A stretch of 64,000 bases of DNA from Paenibacillus sabuli (GCF_014705605.1 NZ_JACXIZ010000041.1:1-64000), one strand, 5' to 3'. Shown: positions 24,891-33,410, counted from the first letter of the stretch. The notes: generated by a model not told the origin, from the sequence alone. Translations and numbers: made by a program.

Positions 24891-27338
24891 CTACTCGACC
24901 AGCTTGAACGCGCGATAGGCCATGACCGCCGCTTCGGCGCGCGTAGCGTAATCATTGGGATGGAAGCTGCCGCCGTACCCGGTCACCAGTCCCTGATCCG
25001 TAGCAAAGGCGACGCCTTCGCGCAGCGTCGGATGAATCGCGTCGGCATCGGCGTAGGCCGCCAGCGCCTTCTCGGCGCCGGTGATCGTCGTGATGCCCAT
25101 GAAGTCCTGCACGGCCCGGGCGAGCATCGTCGCCAGCTCGGCGCGGGTAATGTTCGCATGCGGTGCGAATGTATCCGCAGAGCGGCCGTTGATAATGCCC
25201 AGCTCCGATGCAGCCGCGACGTACTGGCCGTACCAGTCGCTCGCCGCCACGTCGCCGAAGCTCTCGCTCGCCGAGCGATTCTCCAGATTGAGCGCGCGTA
25301 CGAGGATCTTGGCGAATTCGGCGCGCGTGACGTGATCGCCCGGCGCGTACACGCCCTCGGCGCGGCCGTCGATCGCGCCCTTGGCCGCCATCACCTGGAT
25401 CGCACGGCCGGCCCATTCGTCGACGGGCGCCGTATCGTCGAATGCGACATGACCCTCTACGACAGCGTAGGAAGAGAAGCTGTCGCGCGACTCGACCATC
25501 TGCTGGCCGCGCACGAAGCCGCCGTGCGATTCGAGGGTGCCGTCCGGCAGCAGCTTGACCGTCGTCAGCAGCTCGTTATCCGTACCTGGACCCAGATCGA
25601 GAGGCATCTTGATCTGCACCGGCGTCACGAACGACATGACAGGCCCGCCGCCAGTAGTCAGACCGAAGTCATATACCTGCGAAACAGCCGTCATCGCCGT
25701 CAACGCAGGCTCCTCGGCCGCGTCCCGCGTGCCGATCGAGAGCCGCACTTCGCCACCCGTGAAGTCGGAGCTCGCCGGTACGGTCACCTCCGCGCCGCCA
25801 GCCGCGAACACGATGCCCGGCAGTCCGGCTGCGGCAGCCGCTGCGAACAGGCCGTCCGGCACCTCGACCGCCAGCTCGGCGGCGTCGACCTCGCCCAGCT
25901 CGATGCGGATCGGGCTCGCCAGGCCGCTCGATGCGCCTGCGACGAGCGAGTCGAGCTCGTCCAGCACGTCGCGGATCGCGTCGATCGCTTCCTTGACCGC
26001 CAGCGCGGACAGCTTCACGGTCGCCTTGCCGTCCGCGATGCTGACATCGCCGGATACGTCGAGCTGCGCCAGCTGGTCCACTGCAGTCTTGACCCCGTCG
26101 ATCGCCTGCCGGACCAGCTCGGCGAGCGCGTCGGCATCGGCTGCGCTATCCAGAGCGCCGACCAGATTCGCCAGCTCGCCCTTGATCGCGCTCACGACCT
26201 GCGTCACATCCGTGCCCGGCGTCGTCGGCACCGGCACATACGGCGCGCCGCCGCCCGACCCGGAGCCGCTCAGCGTGATCGTCTCCCGGTACACATCCTG
26301 ACCGGCAATCGTGGCGACGAGCTCGGTCGTCTGGCGCGACGAGCTGGACAGGACGAGCTTGCCATTCGTGACGCCGCCGTTGATGTTGGCCGTGTTGGAC
26401 CACGTCCAGGTGATGCCGTTCATGCCCGCAGGCAAGGCGATATCGAACAGGTGCAGCGTCTCGTATGCGCGCGTCAGCCCGCCGTTCGAGCTTGTGTACG
26501 TGGCCGTCGACTCGCTGCGCACATAGGCGGCGATCATCGCCTTGGTCGCCGTGTTATAGTGCGCCTCGATCCCCTCGGTCTCTACGAATGCCGTGTAGGC
26601 GTCAGCGATGTCGTCCGCCGTCACATTGCCGGACGGGTCGCCGTTGTCGTCGAGGCCCGCCAGGATGCGGCTGATCGCGTTGTCCGCGCCGCGTACGTCG
26701 AGGATGATGTCCTTGACGAGCTGCAGGCGGCCTTCGCCGCTCACCAGCGCGAGCACGTTGGCCAGCGAGCTGATCTCGTCGATCGTCGTCGCCTCGATCG
26801 CTTCGAGGAAGGCATTGACGTCCGCCGTGCCGACGACCGGCTCGTCGCCTGCCGCGTCCAGAGCGGCCGCCGCGGCGAGAATGTCGAGTCCTTCTTGAAT
26901 GTCTTCTTCATGAATCGCATCGAGGCTGCTCAGATCCTCGTCGTACAAGGCGCCGAATATGAGCGGCAGCAGCTCGCGCAGCGCTGCCTGAGCCTTGTCG
27001 CGATCGGCCGGATCGTCGATCTTGCCTTGCACCTTGTTCCAGACCGGGTCGATGATGGCGTCGCGTTCGGCTGTCGTCAGCGTGTCGATCGCGCCGCGCA
27101 GGTCCGCGACCGCCGCCGCGGCGTCCGCGTACGCCGCATGATCCAGCTCCGCGTAGACCCGCTCCAGCTTGGCGGAGAAGCTCGTGTCCGCGAATGGCGT
27201 CTCCGCAGCGGCTGCGATGCCGGCGGCTAGCCCCGCCTTTTCGGCCAGACCCTTCGTGCTGAGCGGCAGTCCCGCGAAAGCGGTAGCCGCCAGCGATGCC
27301 GCCAGCGTGGAGGCCGCAATTTTGCTCTTCCAATTCAT
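24891..27338 (-). CDS. SLH-domain surface protein, first gene of the EPS operon
   Basis: An 815-residue exported protein. Residues 1-35 are a signal peptide (IAASTLAASLAATAFAGLPL). Roughly 45-330 is a helical Ala/Asp-rich region, and about 330-400 a beta-rich Ig-like segment (ITWTWSNTANINGGVTNG). A helical region and a beta domain (EVTVPASSDFTGGEVRLSIG) follow. Three S-layer homology repeats end the protein (VTRAEFAKILVRALNL, ITRAELATMLARAVQD, ATRAEAAVMAYRAFKL), which bind pyruvylated wall polymers. The chosen ATG (27338) has GAGGTG upstream. An SLH protein between CpsB and CpsC is an unusual place and suggests a link between wall anchoring and the EPS machine. Confidence 0.85.
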   Translation of the reverse strand: MNWKSKIAASTLAASLAATAFAGLPLSTKGLAEKAGLAAGIAAAAETPFADTSFSAKLERVYAELDHAAYADAAAAVADLRGAIDTLTTAERDAIIDPVWNKVQGKIDDPADRDKAQAALRELLPLIFGALYDEDLSSLDAIHEEDIQEGLDILAAAAALDAAGDEPVVGTADVNAFLEAIEATTIDEISSLANVLALVSGEGRLQLVKDIILDVRGADNAISRILAGLDDNGDPSGNVTADDIADAYTAFVETEGIEAHYNTATKAMIAAYVRSESTATYTSSNGGLTRAYETLHLFDIALPAGMNGITWTWSNTANINGGVTNGKLVLSSSSRQTTELVATIAGQDVYRETITLSGSGSGGGAPYVPVPTTPGTDVTQVVSAIKGELANLVGALDSAADADALAELVRQAIDGVKTAVDQLAQLDVSGDVSIADGKATVKLSALAVKEAIDAIRDVLDELDSLVAGASSGLASPIRIELGEVDAAELAVEVPDGLFAAAAAAGLPGIVFAAGGAEVTVPASSDFTGGEVRLSIGTRDAAEEPALTAMTAVSQVYDFGLTTGGGPVMSFVTPVQIKMPLDLGPGTDNELLTTVKLLPDGTLESHGGFVRGQQMVESRDSFSSYAVVEGHVAFDDTAPVDEWAGRAIQVMAAKGAIDGRAEGVYAPGDHVTRAEFAKILVRALNLENRSASESFGDVAASDWYGQYVAAASELGIINGRSADTFAPHANITRAELATMLARAVQDFMGITTITGAEKALAAYADADAIHPTLREGVAFATDQGLVTGYGGSFHPNDYATRAEAAVMAYRAFKLVE

Positions 27339-27411
27339 TTCTTCATTCACCTCATTCAATGATTTCATCGCCAAGATCCGGCAAATTTCGCCACAAAAGA
27401 AAACAATTGCC

Positions 27412-27440
27412 ATTCTAGCAATTGAAAGACGAAAGGTCAA
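27412..27440 (-). promoter_or_regulatory. Sigma-A promoter of the SLH-EPS operon (proximal)
   Basis: On the complement strand -35 TTGACC (27435-27440), a 17-bp spacer and -10 TAGAAT (27412-27417). It lies 74 bp before the SLH gene start. The -10 is within TGCTAGAATGG, which is repeated in the distal promoter. Confidence 0.7.
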
Positions 27441-27501
27441 CTGGATGCAATGCATATAATTAGGAAAAACTATGGTCCAACTACAAATCCATTTCTTGTT
27501 C

Positions 27502-27588
27502 GTTCTCTATTCGAGAACATAATAAATGATTCTTTATTCATGGAGAACAAGTCCCAGTGACAGTTTGTATCACTTTCTTAATTGTCAC
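27502..27588 (-). promoter_or_regulatory. Inverted repeats between the two EPS promoters
   Basis: GTTCTC-N5-GAGAAC (27502-27518) is a 17-bp palindrome, with a further GAGAAC half-site at 27543-27548. GTGACA (27557-27562) and TGTCAC (27583-27588) form a second, wider dyad. They lie between the two sigma-A promoters, where a repressor or activator of the EPS operon would be expected. No matching regulator is identified in the window. Confidence 0.45.
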
Positions 27589-27629
27589 ATAATATTCACA
27601 ACTTCCCGACTATGTAGGCAACCATTTCC

Positions 27630-27659
27630 ATTCTAGCACCGAGAAGTTGAGAGCGTCAA
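27630..27659 (-). promoter_or_regulatory. Sigma-A promoter of the SLH-EPS operon (distal)
   Basis: On the complement strand -35 TTGACG (27654-27659), an 18-bp spacer and -10 TAGAAT (27630-27635). The -35 begins right after the cpsB stop codon (27660-27662), so the operon is separately promoted from cpsB. The transcript would have a leader of almost 290 bases. Confidence 0.68.
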
Positions 27660-28442
27660 TCATTTCCGGAAAAACTTTGAAAACAAATTCCATGATTCGC
27701 CACGAATTTTCACATTTTCCGGAGGGGGGCCGATTGGACTATTATGCAGCACGGCTGCGGCATTGGCTTGATAATAGCGACTTAAGTCCTCCCCCGCTTT
27801 GCGGGCAATTGTCGCATAGACTTCTTCCATATAAAAGCCCCTGCGCTCGTGATGATGCGCGTCCGAGGACACCAGATGAATGAGGCCTTGGCCGCACAGC
27901 TCCCAGCCCGCCTGCATGCAGCGCTTGCCGAATGCGCCCAGCAGCGAGCCGGACGTGACCTGCGCGCAGGCTCCCAGCTCGATCAGCTCGGCCAGCCGAC
28001 GGGGATGCTTGACGACCTCGGCATTGCGCTCCGGATGCGCAATAATCGGGTGTACGCCGAGCACGCGCAGCTCGTGTATCCATTCGCCCATGCGCCTTGG
28101 TATTGATGTGAACGGCATCTCCAACAGGAGGTAGTCCGAGCCCGCCAGAGTGAGCAGCTCGCCGCTCGTCCACGCCTCCAGCATGCCCTCGTGCGCCCGG
28201 ATCTCCTGTCCGGCGGCGATCGTCAGCGGCACGCCCTCCCGCTGCAGCAGCGCATTGGCCTGTTCGACCAGCGGCGCGACAACCCCCGCGGGATTGGTAT
28301 ACGCGCCGTTGGCATGGTGGGGGGTGGCGATCACCGTCGCGATACCGTCCTTCGCCGCCGCTCTGGCCAGTTCGAGCGTGTCCTCCCAGTTTTGGGCGCC
28401 GTCGTCGATGCCCGGCAGGATATGCGTATGGATGTCGATCAT
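27660..28442 (-). CDS. CpsB/YwqE-like tyrosine-protein phosphatase (PHP family)
   Basis: A 260-residue PHP-superfamily metal-dependent phosphatase. The metal ligands are clear: MIDIHTHILPGIDDGAQ at the start, ATPHHANG, HPIIAHPER and LVSSDAHHHERR. It dephosphorylates the tyrosine cluster of the CpsD kinase and so resets EPS synthesis. The conventional start is the ATG of MIDIHTH at 28442. It is the upstream-most gene of the EPS locus, separated from the rest by the two promoters at 27412-27659. Confidence 0.92.
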   Translation of the reverse strand: MIDIHTHILPGIDDGAQNWEDTLELARAAAKDGIATVIATPHHANGAYTNPAGVVAPLVEQANALLQREGVPLTIAAGQEIRAHEGMLEAWTSGELLTLAGSDYLLLEMPFTSIPRRMGEWIHELRVLGVHPIIAHPERNAEVVKHPRRLAELIELGACAQVTSGSLLGAFGKRCMQAGWELCGQGLIHLVSSDAHHHERRGFYMEEVYATIARKAGEDLSRYYQANAAAVLHNSPIGPPPENVKIRGESWNLFSKFFRK

Positions 28443-28639
28443 CGTCCATTCCGCCTTTCTCAATAATAAGGTTGCGCAAGCTATCAGGACCGCGCTTCTC
28501 TCTTATCCTACCATTGCCGCCGCATTTCGACCATTTTGTTCCGATTTCTTCGTATGCTGTTGATGCGCGAGGTGCTATAATTGTAGAAAAACAAATAATA
28601 TGAAATAGAATCGGTAGAAAGAGGAACAGGAGAATGGAC

Positions 28640-29686
28640 ATGACCCACACCCGCCAGCCTCGGGCCGCTCGTCATATCGCCGCATCGGACCGCCCCCCTG
28701 CCGCGACGCATTCGAGCACTGCCGCGCACCCTCTGCTGCACCTGCAGCAAGCAGCCGGCAATCAGGCGCTGACGCGCATGCTGGGCGAACAAGCCGCAGC
28801 CGATCCGCCGCTGCAACGCGCAAGAATCAGCTACGATAGCGACGATAGCAGCGACGAGGCCGAGGGCAAGGACGACGATCCCGATTTCATCGTAAAAGAA
28901 CCGTCCAGCAAAAAAAGAGCCAATCCGGATGCGAATATTAAAAAAAACACCTACGTAAAAAGCGTCGGCTCGCTCTCCTACGAAACGATGGGCGGCGCCA
29001 AGCATGAGGAAAGCTTCGATGAAAAAAGCTTGAAGCGCACGACCCATACGACCGGCTTGAAATTCCAGGCGCCGGAATTCCGCAACAACGCCGTGCGGGA
29101 CAAGGACGACTTCAAGGTGCATAACCCCTACGGTCTGAGCAAGGGACAGAACAGTCTGAACCAGATGGTCATCAGCCACAGCACGCCCAGCTATCTGGGC
29201 ATGAAGGCCGGCAAGCAATTCGGCAACGGCTCGCTCACCTCTCCCAAGTTCAACAGCATGATCGAGGCCAAGGAGAAGGATGCCCGCGACGCCATGATGG
29301 ATTATACCTCCACATACGACTACTTGACCGAGACGCAATACGAATCGCTGGCGGAAAACCCGCGCGTCGACGAAATCGCAAAAAAAATGACCAATCCCAA
29401 ATGGGACAAGGACCGGATCAAAACACGCCTGGACAACGTGCTGAAGCGGGACAAGAAAGCGATGCGGGTGAAGTCCGAAAAGCGCAAAATGAAATCGCTG
29501 ACGAACAAAAAAGAGCGGACCATCTCGATGAAGGATCCCGACCTGCTCGCCTTCATCCCCAGACGGGCTTACGACCCGGAGGCGCTGCGCAAGTACATCG
29601 AGGCCCGCGGTCAGGACTCGGAGGGCAGCGACGCGGAATTGGAGGAAACGAAAAAAAAGGTCAAGAAAAAACGGAAGATGCAGTAA
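28640..29686 (+). CDS. Orphan protein with eCIS-cargo-like N-terminal motif and basic C-terminal tail
   Basis: A 348-residue protein with no signal peptide or membrane helix. After a Pro/Ala/His-rich start comes HPLLHLQQAAGNQALTRML (about residues 34-52). This resembles the short Leu-Gln-x3-Gly-Asn-x-Ala-x2-Arg motif that recurs near the N termini of DUF4157-type proteins in genomes with extracellular contractile injection systems. A Ser/Asp linker (YDSDDSSDEAEGKDDDPD) leads to a Lys-rich region I cannot assign (HNPYGLSKGQNSLNQMVI, YTSTYDYLTETQYESLAEN). The end is strongly basic (KKKVKKKRKMQ). The start at 28640 has AGGAG seven bases upstream; the ATG at 28634 is too close. Both neighbours are on the other strand, so it is a single-gene unit. 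Cargo or toxin function is inference. Confidence 0.7.
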   Translation: MTHTRQPRAARHIAASDRPPAATHSSTAAHPLLHLQQAAGNQALTRMLGEQAAADPPLQRARISYDSDDSSDEAEGKDDDPDFIVKEPSSKKRANPDANIKKNTYVKSVGSLSYETMGGAKHEESFDEKSLKRTTHTTGLKFQAPEFRNNAVRDKDDFKVHNPYGLSKGQNSLNQMVISHSTPSYLGMKAGKQFGNGSLTSPKFNSMIEAKEKDARDAMMDYTSTYDYLTETQYESLAENPRVDEIAKKMTNPKWDKDRIKTRLDNVLKRDKKAMRVKSEKRKMKSLTNKKERTISMKDPDLLAFIPRRAYDPEALRKYIEARGQDSEGSDAELEETKKKVKKKRKMQ

Positions 29687-29710
29687 ACGCGTCTTCCGAT
29701 GCTTTTATTT
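29664..29710. terminator. Bidirectional intrinsic terminator
   Basis: CGGAAGA (29672-29678) pairs with TCTTCCG (29692-29698). On the complement strand six T follow, a good terminator for the HD-GYP gene ending at 29705. On the + strand TTTTATTT follows a few bases later, giving a weaker one for the orphan gene, whose stop lies in the loop. Confidence 0.7.
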
Positions 29711-30703
29711 CAGCGACAAGGTCTCTTTGATCTTGAATGGATGGCGGCGCAAATCGTAGTAGACCCCGTCCGAGGCGACGAGCGGATTGGTCAGATCGTC
29801 GGGGTGAAGCAGCACGATGCGGGCCAAGCGCCCGTCTTCCAGGACGACCTGCTCGCCGATCAGCCCTGTCATGACCTGATGGACGAGCGCATGCACCGCA
29901 GCGGGTTCGAAGCTACCGTACGCGCCCCGCTCCAGCCGCTGCAGCACCTGATAGAGAGGCAGCGGCTGCTTGTACGCGCGGGCCGAGATCATCGCGTGGA
30001 ACACGTCGGCGACCGCCACGATCTTGCTCGTCTCGAGGATCGCGTCCCCCGTCAGGCCGGACGGATAGCCGCTGCCGTCCTCGCGCTCGTGATGCTGCAG
30101 CGCCGCCAGCGCCAGCCGCTCGCCGGCCTCCGGCATCGCGCGGATCATCTCGTATCCCAGCCGGGCGTGACGCTGCATCTCGAGGTATTCCTCGGGTGTC
30201 AGCCGCCCCGCCTTTTGCAGGATCTCGTCCGAGATGCGCGTCTTGCCCAGATCGTGGAGCAATCCGGCGACCAGCAGCTCCTGCTGCTGCGCGCGCGAAT
30301 GCCCGAGCCAGCGGCCGATCAGGCAGGAGAGCAGCGCGACGCCGACGCTGTGCCGGTACGTGTCCCGGTCTTTGCGGCATAGCAGCTGCAGCAGCGCGGG
30401 CAGGCGCAAATGATCGTAAAGCCGCTGCACGCGGGGTACGATGCGGCGGCGAATCGCGCCGATCGTATAACCTTCCGACGCCGCTGCCAGCCGTGCGAAG
30501 AGATTCTCGACTTCGCCGACCAGTTCGTCCATGCAGGCGGCCGCTGCCAGCTCCACGTCCTCTTCCCACAGATCAATCCCGTGCCGCCGCAACGCCGCCA
30601 TCTCCTCCGCGCCGATACTGCGCCCCCACGGCAGCAGCAGGCCGCCTTGCCGCGTGTAAATGCTGCGCGTGAGCGTGCGGCCGAGCAGGCTTGTCTCATT
30701 CAC
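29705..30703 (-). CDS. HD-GYP domain protein, probable c-di-GMP phosphodiesterase
   Basis: A 332-residue protein. The N-terminal 110 residues are a helical region of unknown type. The HD-GYP domain follows: RHSVGVALLSCLIGRWLG, the HD pair in LLHDLGKTRISDEIL, then ALQHHEREDGSGYPSGLTG, with all metal and signature residues kept. Such enzymes cleave cyclic di-GMP. The GTG at 30703 overlaps the fapA-like stop (GTGAATGA), with AGGCGG upstream, so the two genes are coupled. The mRNA is preceded by a c-di-GMP-I riboswitch (32648-32742). So the message for a likely c-di-GMP-degrading enzyme is itself under c-di-GMP control. Confidence 0.88.
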   Translation of the reverse strand: MNETSLLGRTLTRSIYTRQGGLLLPWGRSIGAEEMAALRRHGIDLWEEDVELAAAACMDELVGEVENLFARLAAASEGYTIGAIRRRIVPRVQRLYDHLRLPALLQLLCRKDRDTYRHSVGVALLSCLIGRWLGHSRAQQQELLVAGLLHDLGKTRISDEILQKAGRLTPEEYLEMQRHARLGYEMIRAMPEAGERLALAALQHHEREDGSGYPSGLTGDAILETSKIVAVADVFHAMISARAYKQPLPLYQVLQRLERGAYGSFEPAAVHALVHQVMTGLIGEQVVLEDGRLARIVLLHPDDLTNPLVASDGVYYDLRRHPFKIKETLSLK

Positions 30704-32576
30704 CTCGCGCACCCGCCTTTTGACCGGCGCGTCTGAGCGTGCGCCGATCAAAGACGGTCTCGCCGATCGGTTCGAGGACTTCGAGCGTGCTGCGATCGAT
30801 CGCGATTTTGCCGGCGTACATTTTTTTGACGCTAATCTTGGTCCCCGCCTTCAGCGTCGACGGCGCGCCGCCCTCGCCGCCGACGACGCCGGCCGCGATG
30901 CGCTCGCCCGCCTCGAGCCGGGAGCCCCGACAGAGGGCGTCCTCCATCGTGAACCCGATGCTCCCCGCCGAATACAGATCGCATTGAATGATGCCCTCGC
31001 GCCGAATCAGTATATCGCCGTTGGACTTGAAGACCGCCTGCTGGCCTTGGCCGACGCTGATCCGCACTTGCGATTCCTGACTGAGCGCTACGCGCAGGTG
31101 GGCTTCATTCAGCAGCTCGATCAGACGCTCCAGCTTGGGCTCCGTCATATGCGTGACGACGTGGGCCTGGGACAAGAACATCTCCATGTACTGCTTCAGC
31201 AGCTCCATTGCGTTGCGATCGTGCAGCTGAATGCTCGTGATGACGCCGAGCAGATCGCTGACGATCTGGCGGGTTTGCCCGTATTTGCTCTCCATCATCA
31301 GGATCAGCACCTGGCCATAGCGTACCTGCAGATTCTTTTTCGCCACCTCTTGCAGCAGTTGGGAGGCTCCGCCCTTCATTTTCGTCAGAATGTCCAGCAG
31401 GTCCTTGGAGCCTGTATAGAATCGATTGTACAAAATGCCGAAGTATCCCGAATACAGCCGGGCACCGATGACGTTGCCCTTTACCGCGATGCTGCCTGTC
31501 GCCGTCAGCGTCGCGTTGAACACGCTGCCGCTGACATAGATGTTGCCCAGCGACTCTATGATCATATTGTCCTGGACATCGCCGTATACGATGACATCGC
31601 CGGCGAATACGATGTTGCCGGTCTGCATGTCGACGTCGCCCGGTACGATGAAGGCGGTATTGATGTCAAAATATTTGATCTGGCCGCCCGTGACCCGCGG
31701 TCGGCCCGGCTGCCGGGCAATGACGATCGATTCCGGCGTAATCTCGACATTTTTGCGGGCGAGGATGCGAATGTCCTTTGCAGGCCTCGGCAGCAGCGTC
31801 TGGCCGAACACGTCGTAGCCCGGTTCGCCCTCCACGGCCGGCTCCTTCTTGGCGATGACGTCCCCGCTTTTGACAGACGGAATATTCATGTGATTTTTGA
31901 AGTCGACCTGTCCCTTCACCTCGGTGAACAGACTCTCGATCTTCTCGGAGAAAAACAGATCCAGCCGCGCGTCCTGCCCCGGAACCGGCGGCTTGCCCCG
32001 GGCAATGAGCAGCGGCTTGAACGCAGGGCGCAGCAGCTCGCTATGAATCGTCGCCATGTCCAGGTTCATCCGGATGCCCTGCCGGTCCAGCTCGGCCAGC
32101 ACGTCCTCCGGCCCGATCGTTTTGACAATATTCTCCTGATTCTCCTCGGCGCGCACGACCAGATGCTCGCCCATCGGCTGATCGGTCAGCATCCAGGCGT
32201 GGCGACGCAACTCGTGTACCGTCAGCATCGCTTCCATGCCGTCCTTGGAGACGCTGATCTCGAACATCGGCATTTGTTCGAGCGCCCATTCGATTCGGCT
32301 CCCCGATGTGACGCGGACCGGTTCCTTGACGATCTTGCCGCCCACCGTCAATCGAATCGGCCAGGTCGCCTCGACAGTGGCGGCGCGCTCGCCGATACCG
32401 GGGTCCTCTACGAGAATGACGCCGTCCCTCACGCCCGCCAGCCCGGGCGAATGACGGGCGTCCACGCTGCCCTCGTGGCCGGCTTCCTGCGTGAACGGAT
32501 CCGGGTAGCTGCCTATCGGACGCTCCATCCGATGCAACAGCTGAAGAATTTCGTGCTCGCTGATCGTTTCAGCCAT
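30696..32576 (-). CDS. FapA/DUF342-family protein
   Basis: A 626-residue protein. The middle has the DUF342 beta-helix repeats (DINTAFIVPGDVDMQTGNIV, FAGDVIVYGDVQDNMIIES, NIYVSGSVFNATLTATGSI). A helical insert lies near 400-500, and a second beta region near 510-600 (VFKSNGDILIRREGIIQCDL). FapA-type proteins in Gram-positives are cytoplasmic and linked to polymer or flagellar assembly. The start is the ATG at 32576 with GAGGTG seven bases upstream. It is co-transcribed with an HD-GYP enzyme. The precise role here is unknown. Confidence 0.85.
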   Translation of the reverse strand: MAETISEHEILQLLHRMERPIGSYPDPFTQEAGHEGSVDARHSPGLAGVRDGVILVEDPGIGERAATVEATWPIRLTVGGKIVKEPVRVTSGSRIEWALEQMPMFEISVSKDGMEAMLTVHELRRHAWMLTDQPMGEHLVVRAEENQENIVKTIGPEDVLAELDRQGIRMNLDMATIHSELLRPAFKPLLIARGKPPVPGQDARLDLFFSEKIESLFTEVKGQVDFKNHMNIPSVKSGDVIAKKEPAVEGEPGYDVFGQTLLPRPAKDIRILARKNVEITPESIVIARQPGRPRVTGGQIKYFDINTAFIVPGDVDMQTGNIVFAGDVIVYGDVQDNMIIESLGNIYVSGSVFNATLTATGSIAVKGNVIGARLYSGYFGILYNRFYTGSKDLLDILTKMKGGASQLLQEVAKKNLQVRYGQVLILMMESKYGQTRQIVSDLLGVITSIQLHDRNAMELLKQYMEMFLSQAHVVTHMTEPKLERLIELLNEAHLRVALSQESQVRISVGQGQQAVFKSNGDILIRREGIIQCDLYSAGSIGFTMEDALCRGSRLEAGERIAAGVVGGEGGAPSTLKAGTKISVKKMYAGKIAIDRSTLEVLEPIGETVFDRRTLRRAGQKAGARGE

Positions 32577-32600
32577 CGTTTCGCACCTCGCTTTTCGATA

Positions 32601-32640
32601 CCAACGCAAAAAGCATCCCTCCAAAAGAAGGATGCGTTGG
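32601..32640 (-). terminator. Riboswitch expression-platform terminator
   Basis: On the complement strand GCATCC (32631-32636) pairs with GGATGC (32613-32618) and five T follow. An outer CCAACGC/GCGTTGG pair (32634-32640 with 32602-32608) can enclose it. It lies between the c-di-GMP aptamer and the fapA-like start (32576). The GGATG at the 3' end of the aptamer could pair with the CATCC of the 5' arm, giving an alternative structure. Confidence 0.75.
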
Positions 32641-32647
32641 ATGATCC

Positions 32648-32742
32648 ATCCCGCTTTCGGCAGCCTGGCGACCGTAGAAACCCCTTCTTTAGGCCCATAG
32701 CTTTGCGTCCCTGCTTTTCAGCAGGTTTGCCATTTCGTGCAT
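32648..32742 (-). ncRNA. Cyclic di-GMP-I (GEMM) riboswitch aptamer
   Basis: Read on the complement, the RNA contains the conserved GEMM-I blocks in order: GGCAAACC, a stem CTGCT-GAAA-AGCAG with a GNRA tetraloop, GGGACGCAAAGC, GGGCCTAAAG (tetraloop receptor half), CTACGG, and CGCCAGGCTGCCGAAAGC. The order and spacing match class I c-di-GMP riboswitches. A promoter lies 69 bp upstream (32811-32840) and a terminator follows, so regulation is probably by transcription attenuation. Whether ligand turns the operon on or off cannot be read by eye. The operon encodes a FapA-like protein and an HD-GYP enzyme. Confidence 0.9.
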
Positions 32743-32810
32743 TCGAATCTATTTAGTTCAAAATATCTAGAAGAACAGTATGGATTTCGACGTTATTAGC
32801 GACTAAATCT

Positions 32811-32840
32811 ATTATATTTGTCTATCCTTGGTCTTTTCAA
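32811..32840 (-). promoter_or_regulatory. Sigma-A promoter of the riboswitch-fapA-HD-GYP operon
   Basis: On the complement strand -35 TTGAAA (32835-32840), an 18-bp spacer and a consensus -10 TATAAT (32811-32816). Transcription would begin near 32804, giving a leader of about 230 bases that contains the whole riboswitch and terminator. Confidence 0.8.
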
Positions 32841-32994
32841 TCGATTCCTGTCGTCTCGTTTTTACAATTCACAACTTTGAATTTTCAGGCCTTAATTTAC
32901 ATTAATGCCCAATATTATCAGTATTCTCGGTTGATGCGAAATGCGACCGAATTGAGTATTATCGTAAAACGGCATACCCCTGCAAGGAGAGCTT

Positions 32995-33249
32995 GTGTTG
33001 GAGGAGAATACGTCATTTTCAAAAATATTGCGCGCGTTTCGTCTCAAAAAAGCGCTTAGTCAGGAAGAACTAGCCTTTCGCAGCAACCTGGATCGCACCT
33101 ACATTTCCATGCTCGAAAGAGGTCGACACCAGCCCACGCTGCCTACCTTGTTCGCCTTGGCCAAAGCGCTCGATATAAAGCCGTCCGCCATCGTGCAGCT
33201 CATGGAAATCGAAGAAGCCAGGCAAGCCGAGCTCTCCGAAGACGGCTGA
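32995..33249 (+). CDS. XRE-family small helix-turn-helix regulator
   Basis: An 84-residue protein that is almost entirely one Cro/C1-type HTH (FSKILRAFRLKKALSQEELA, then RTYISMLERGRHQPTLPTLF). It resembles the small controller proteins found beside restriction systems or mobile elements, but no such system is in view. AGGAG (32985-32989) precedes a GTG at 32995 and an in-frame TTG at 32998; either could start the protein. It is divergent from the riboswitch operon. Its target is unknown; its own promoter region is a guess. Confidence 0.85.
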   Translation: MLEENTSFSKILRAFRLKKALSQEELAFRSNLDRTYISMLERGRHQPTLPTLFALAKALDIKPSAIVQLMEIEEARQAELSEDG

Positions 33250-33410
33250 GTCCGCATGCCTTCCAAGCGTGCTCAGATTATAATCCTGTTCCGATGGCCC
33301 CAAGGCGAAACGGCTGCCGCCGTCCGCTGGCGACGACACAAGGCGCGTTCCGAAAAATCGAGCGTTGCGTTGCGAGTAAGATAAGACCGTGTATGCGCGA
33401 TCAGCTCATC

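Noticed and set aside
24774-27230. Long + strand open frame (818 codons)
   Set aside because: Antisense shadow of the SLH-domain gene, which has signal peptide and SLH repeats.
28326-28650. eCIS structural genes near the orphan cargo-like gene
   Set aside because: None found; the flanking genes are EPS and c-di-GMP related, so the eCIS link rests on the motif alone.
30660-32756. Long + strand open frame (698 codons)
   Set aside because: Antisense to the FapA-like gene and its riboswitch; no motif.
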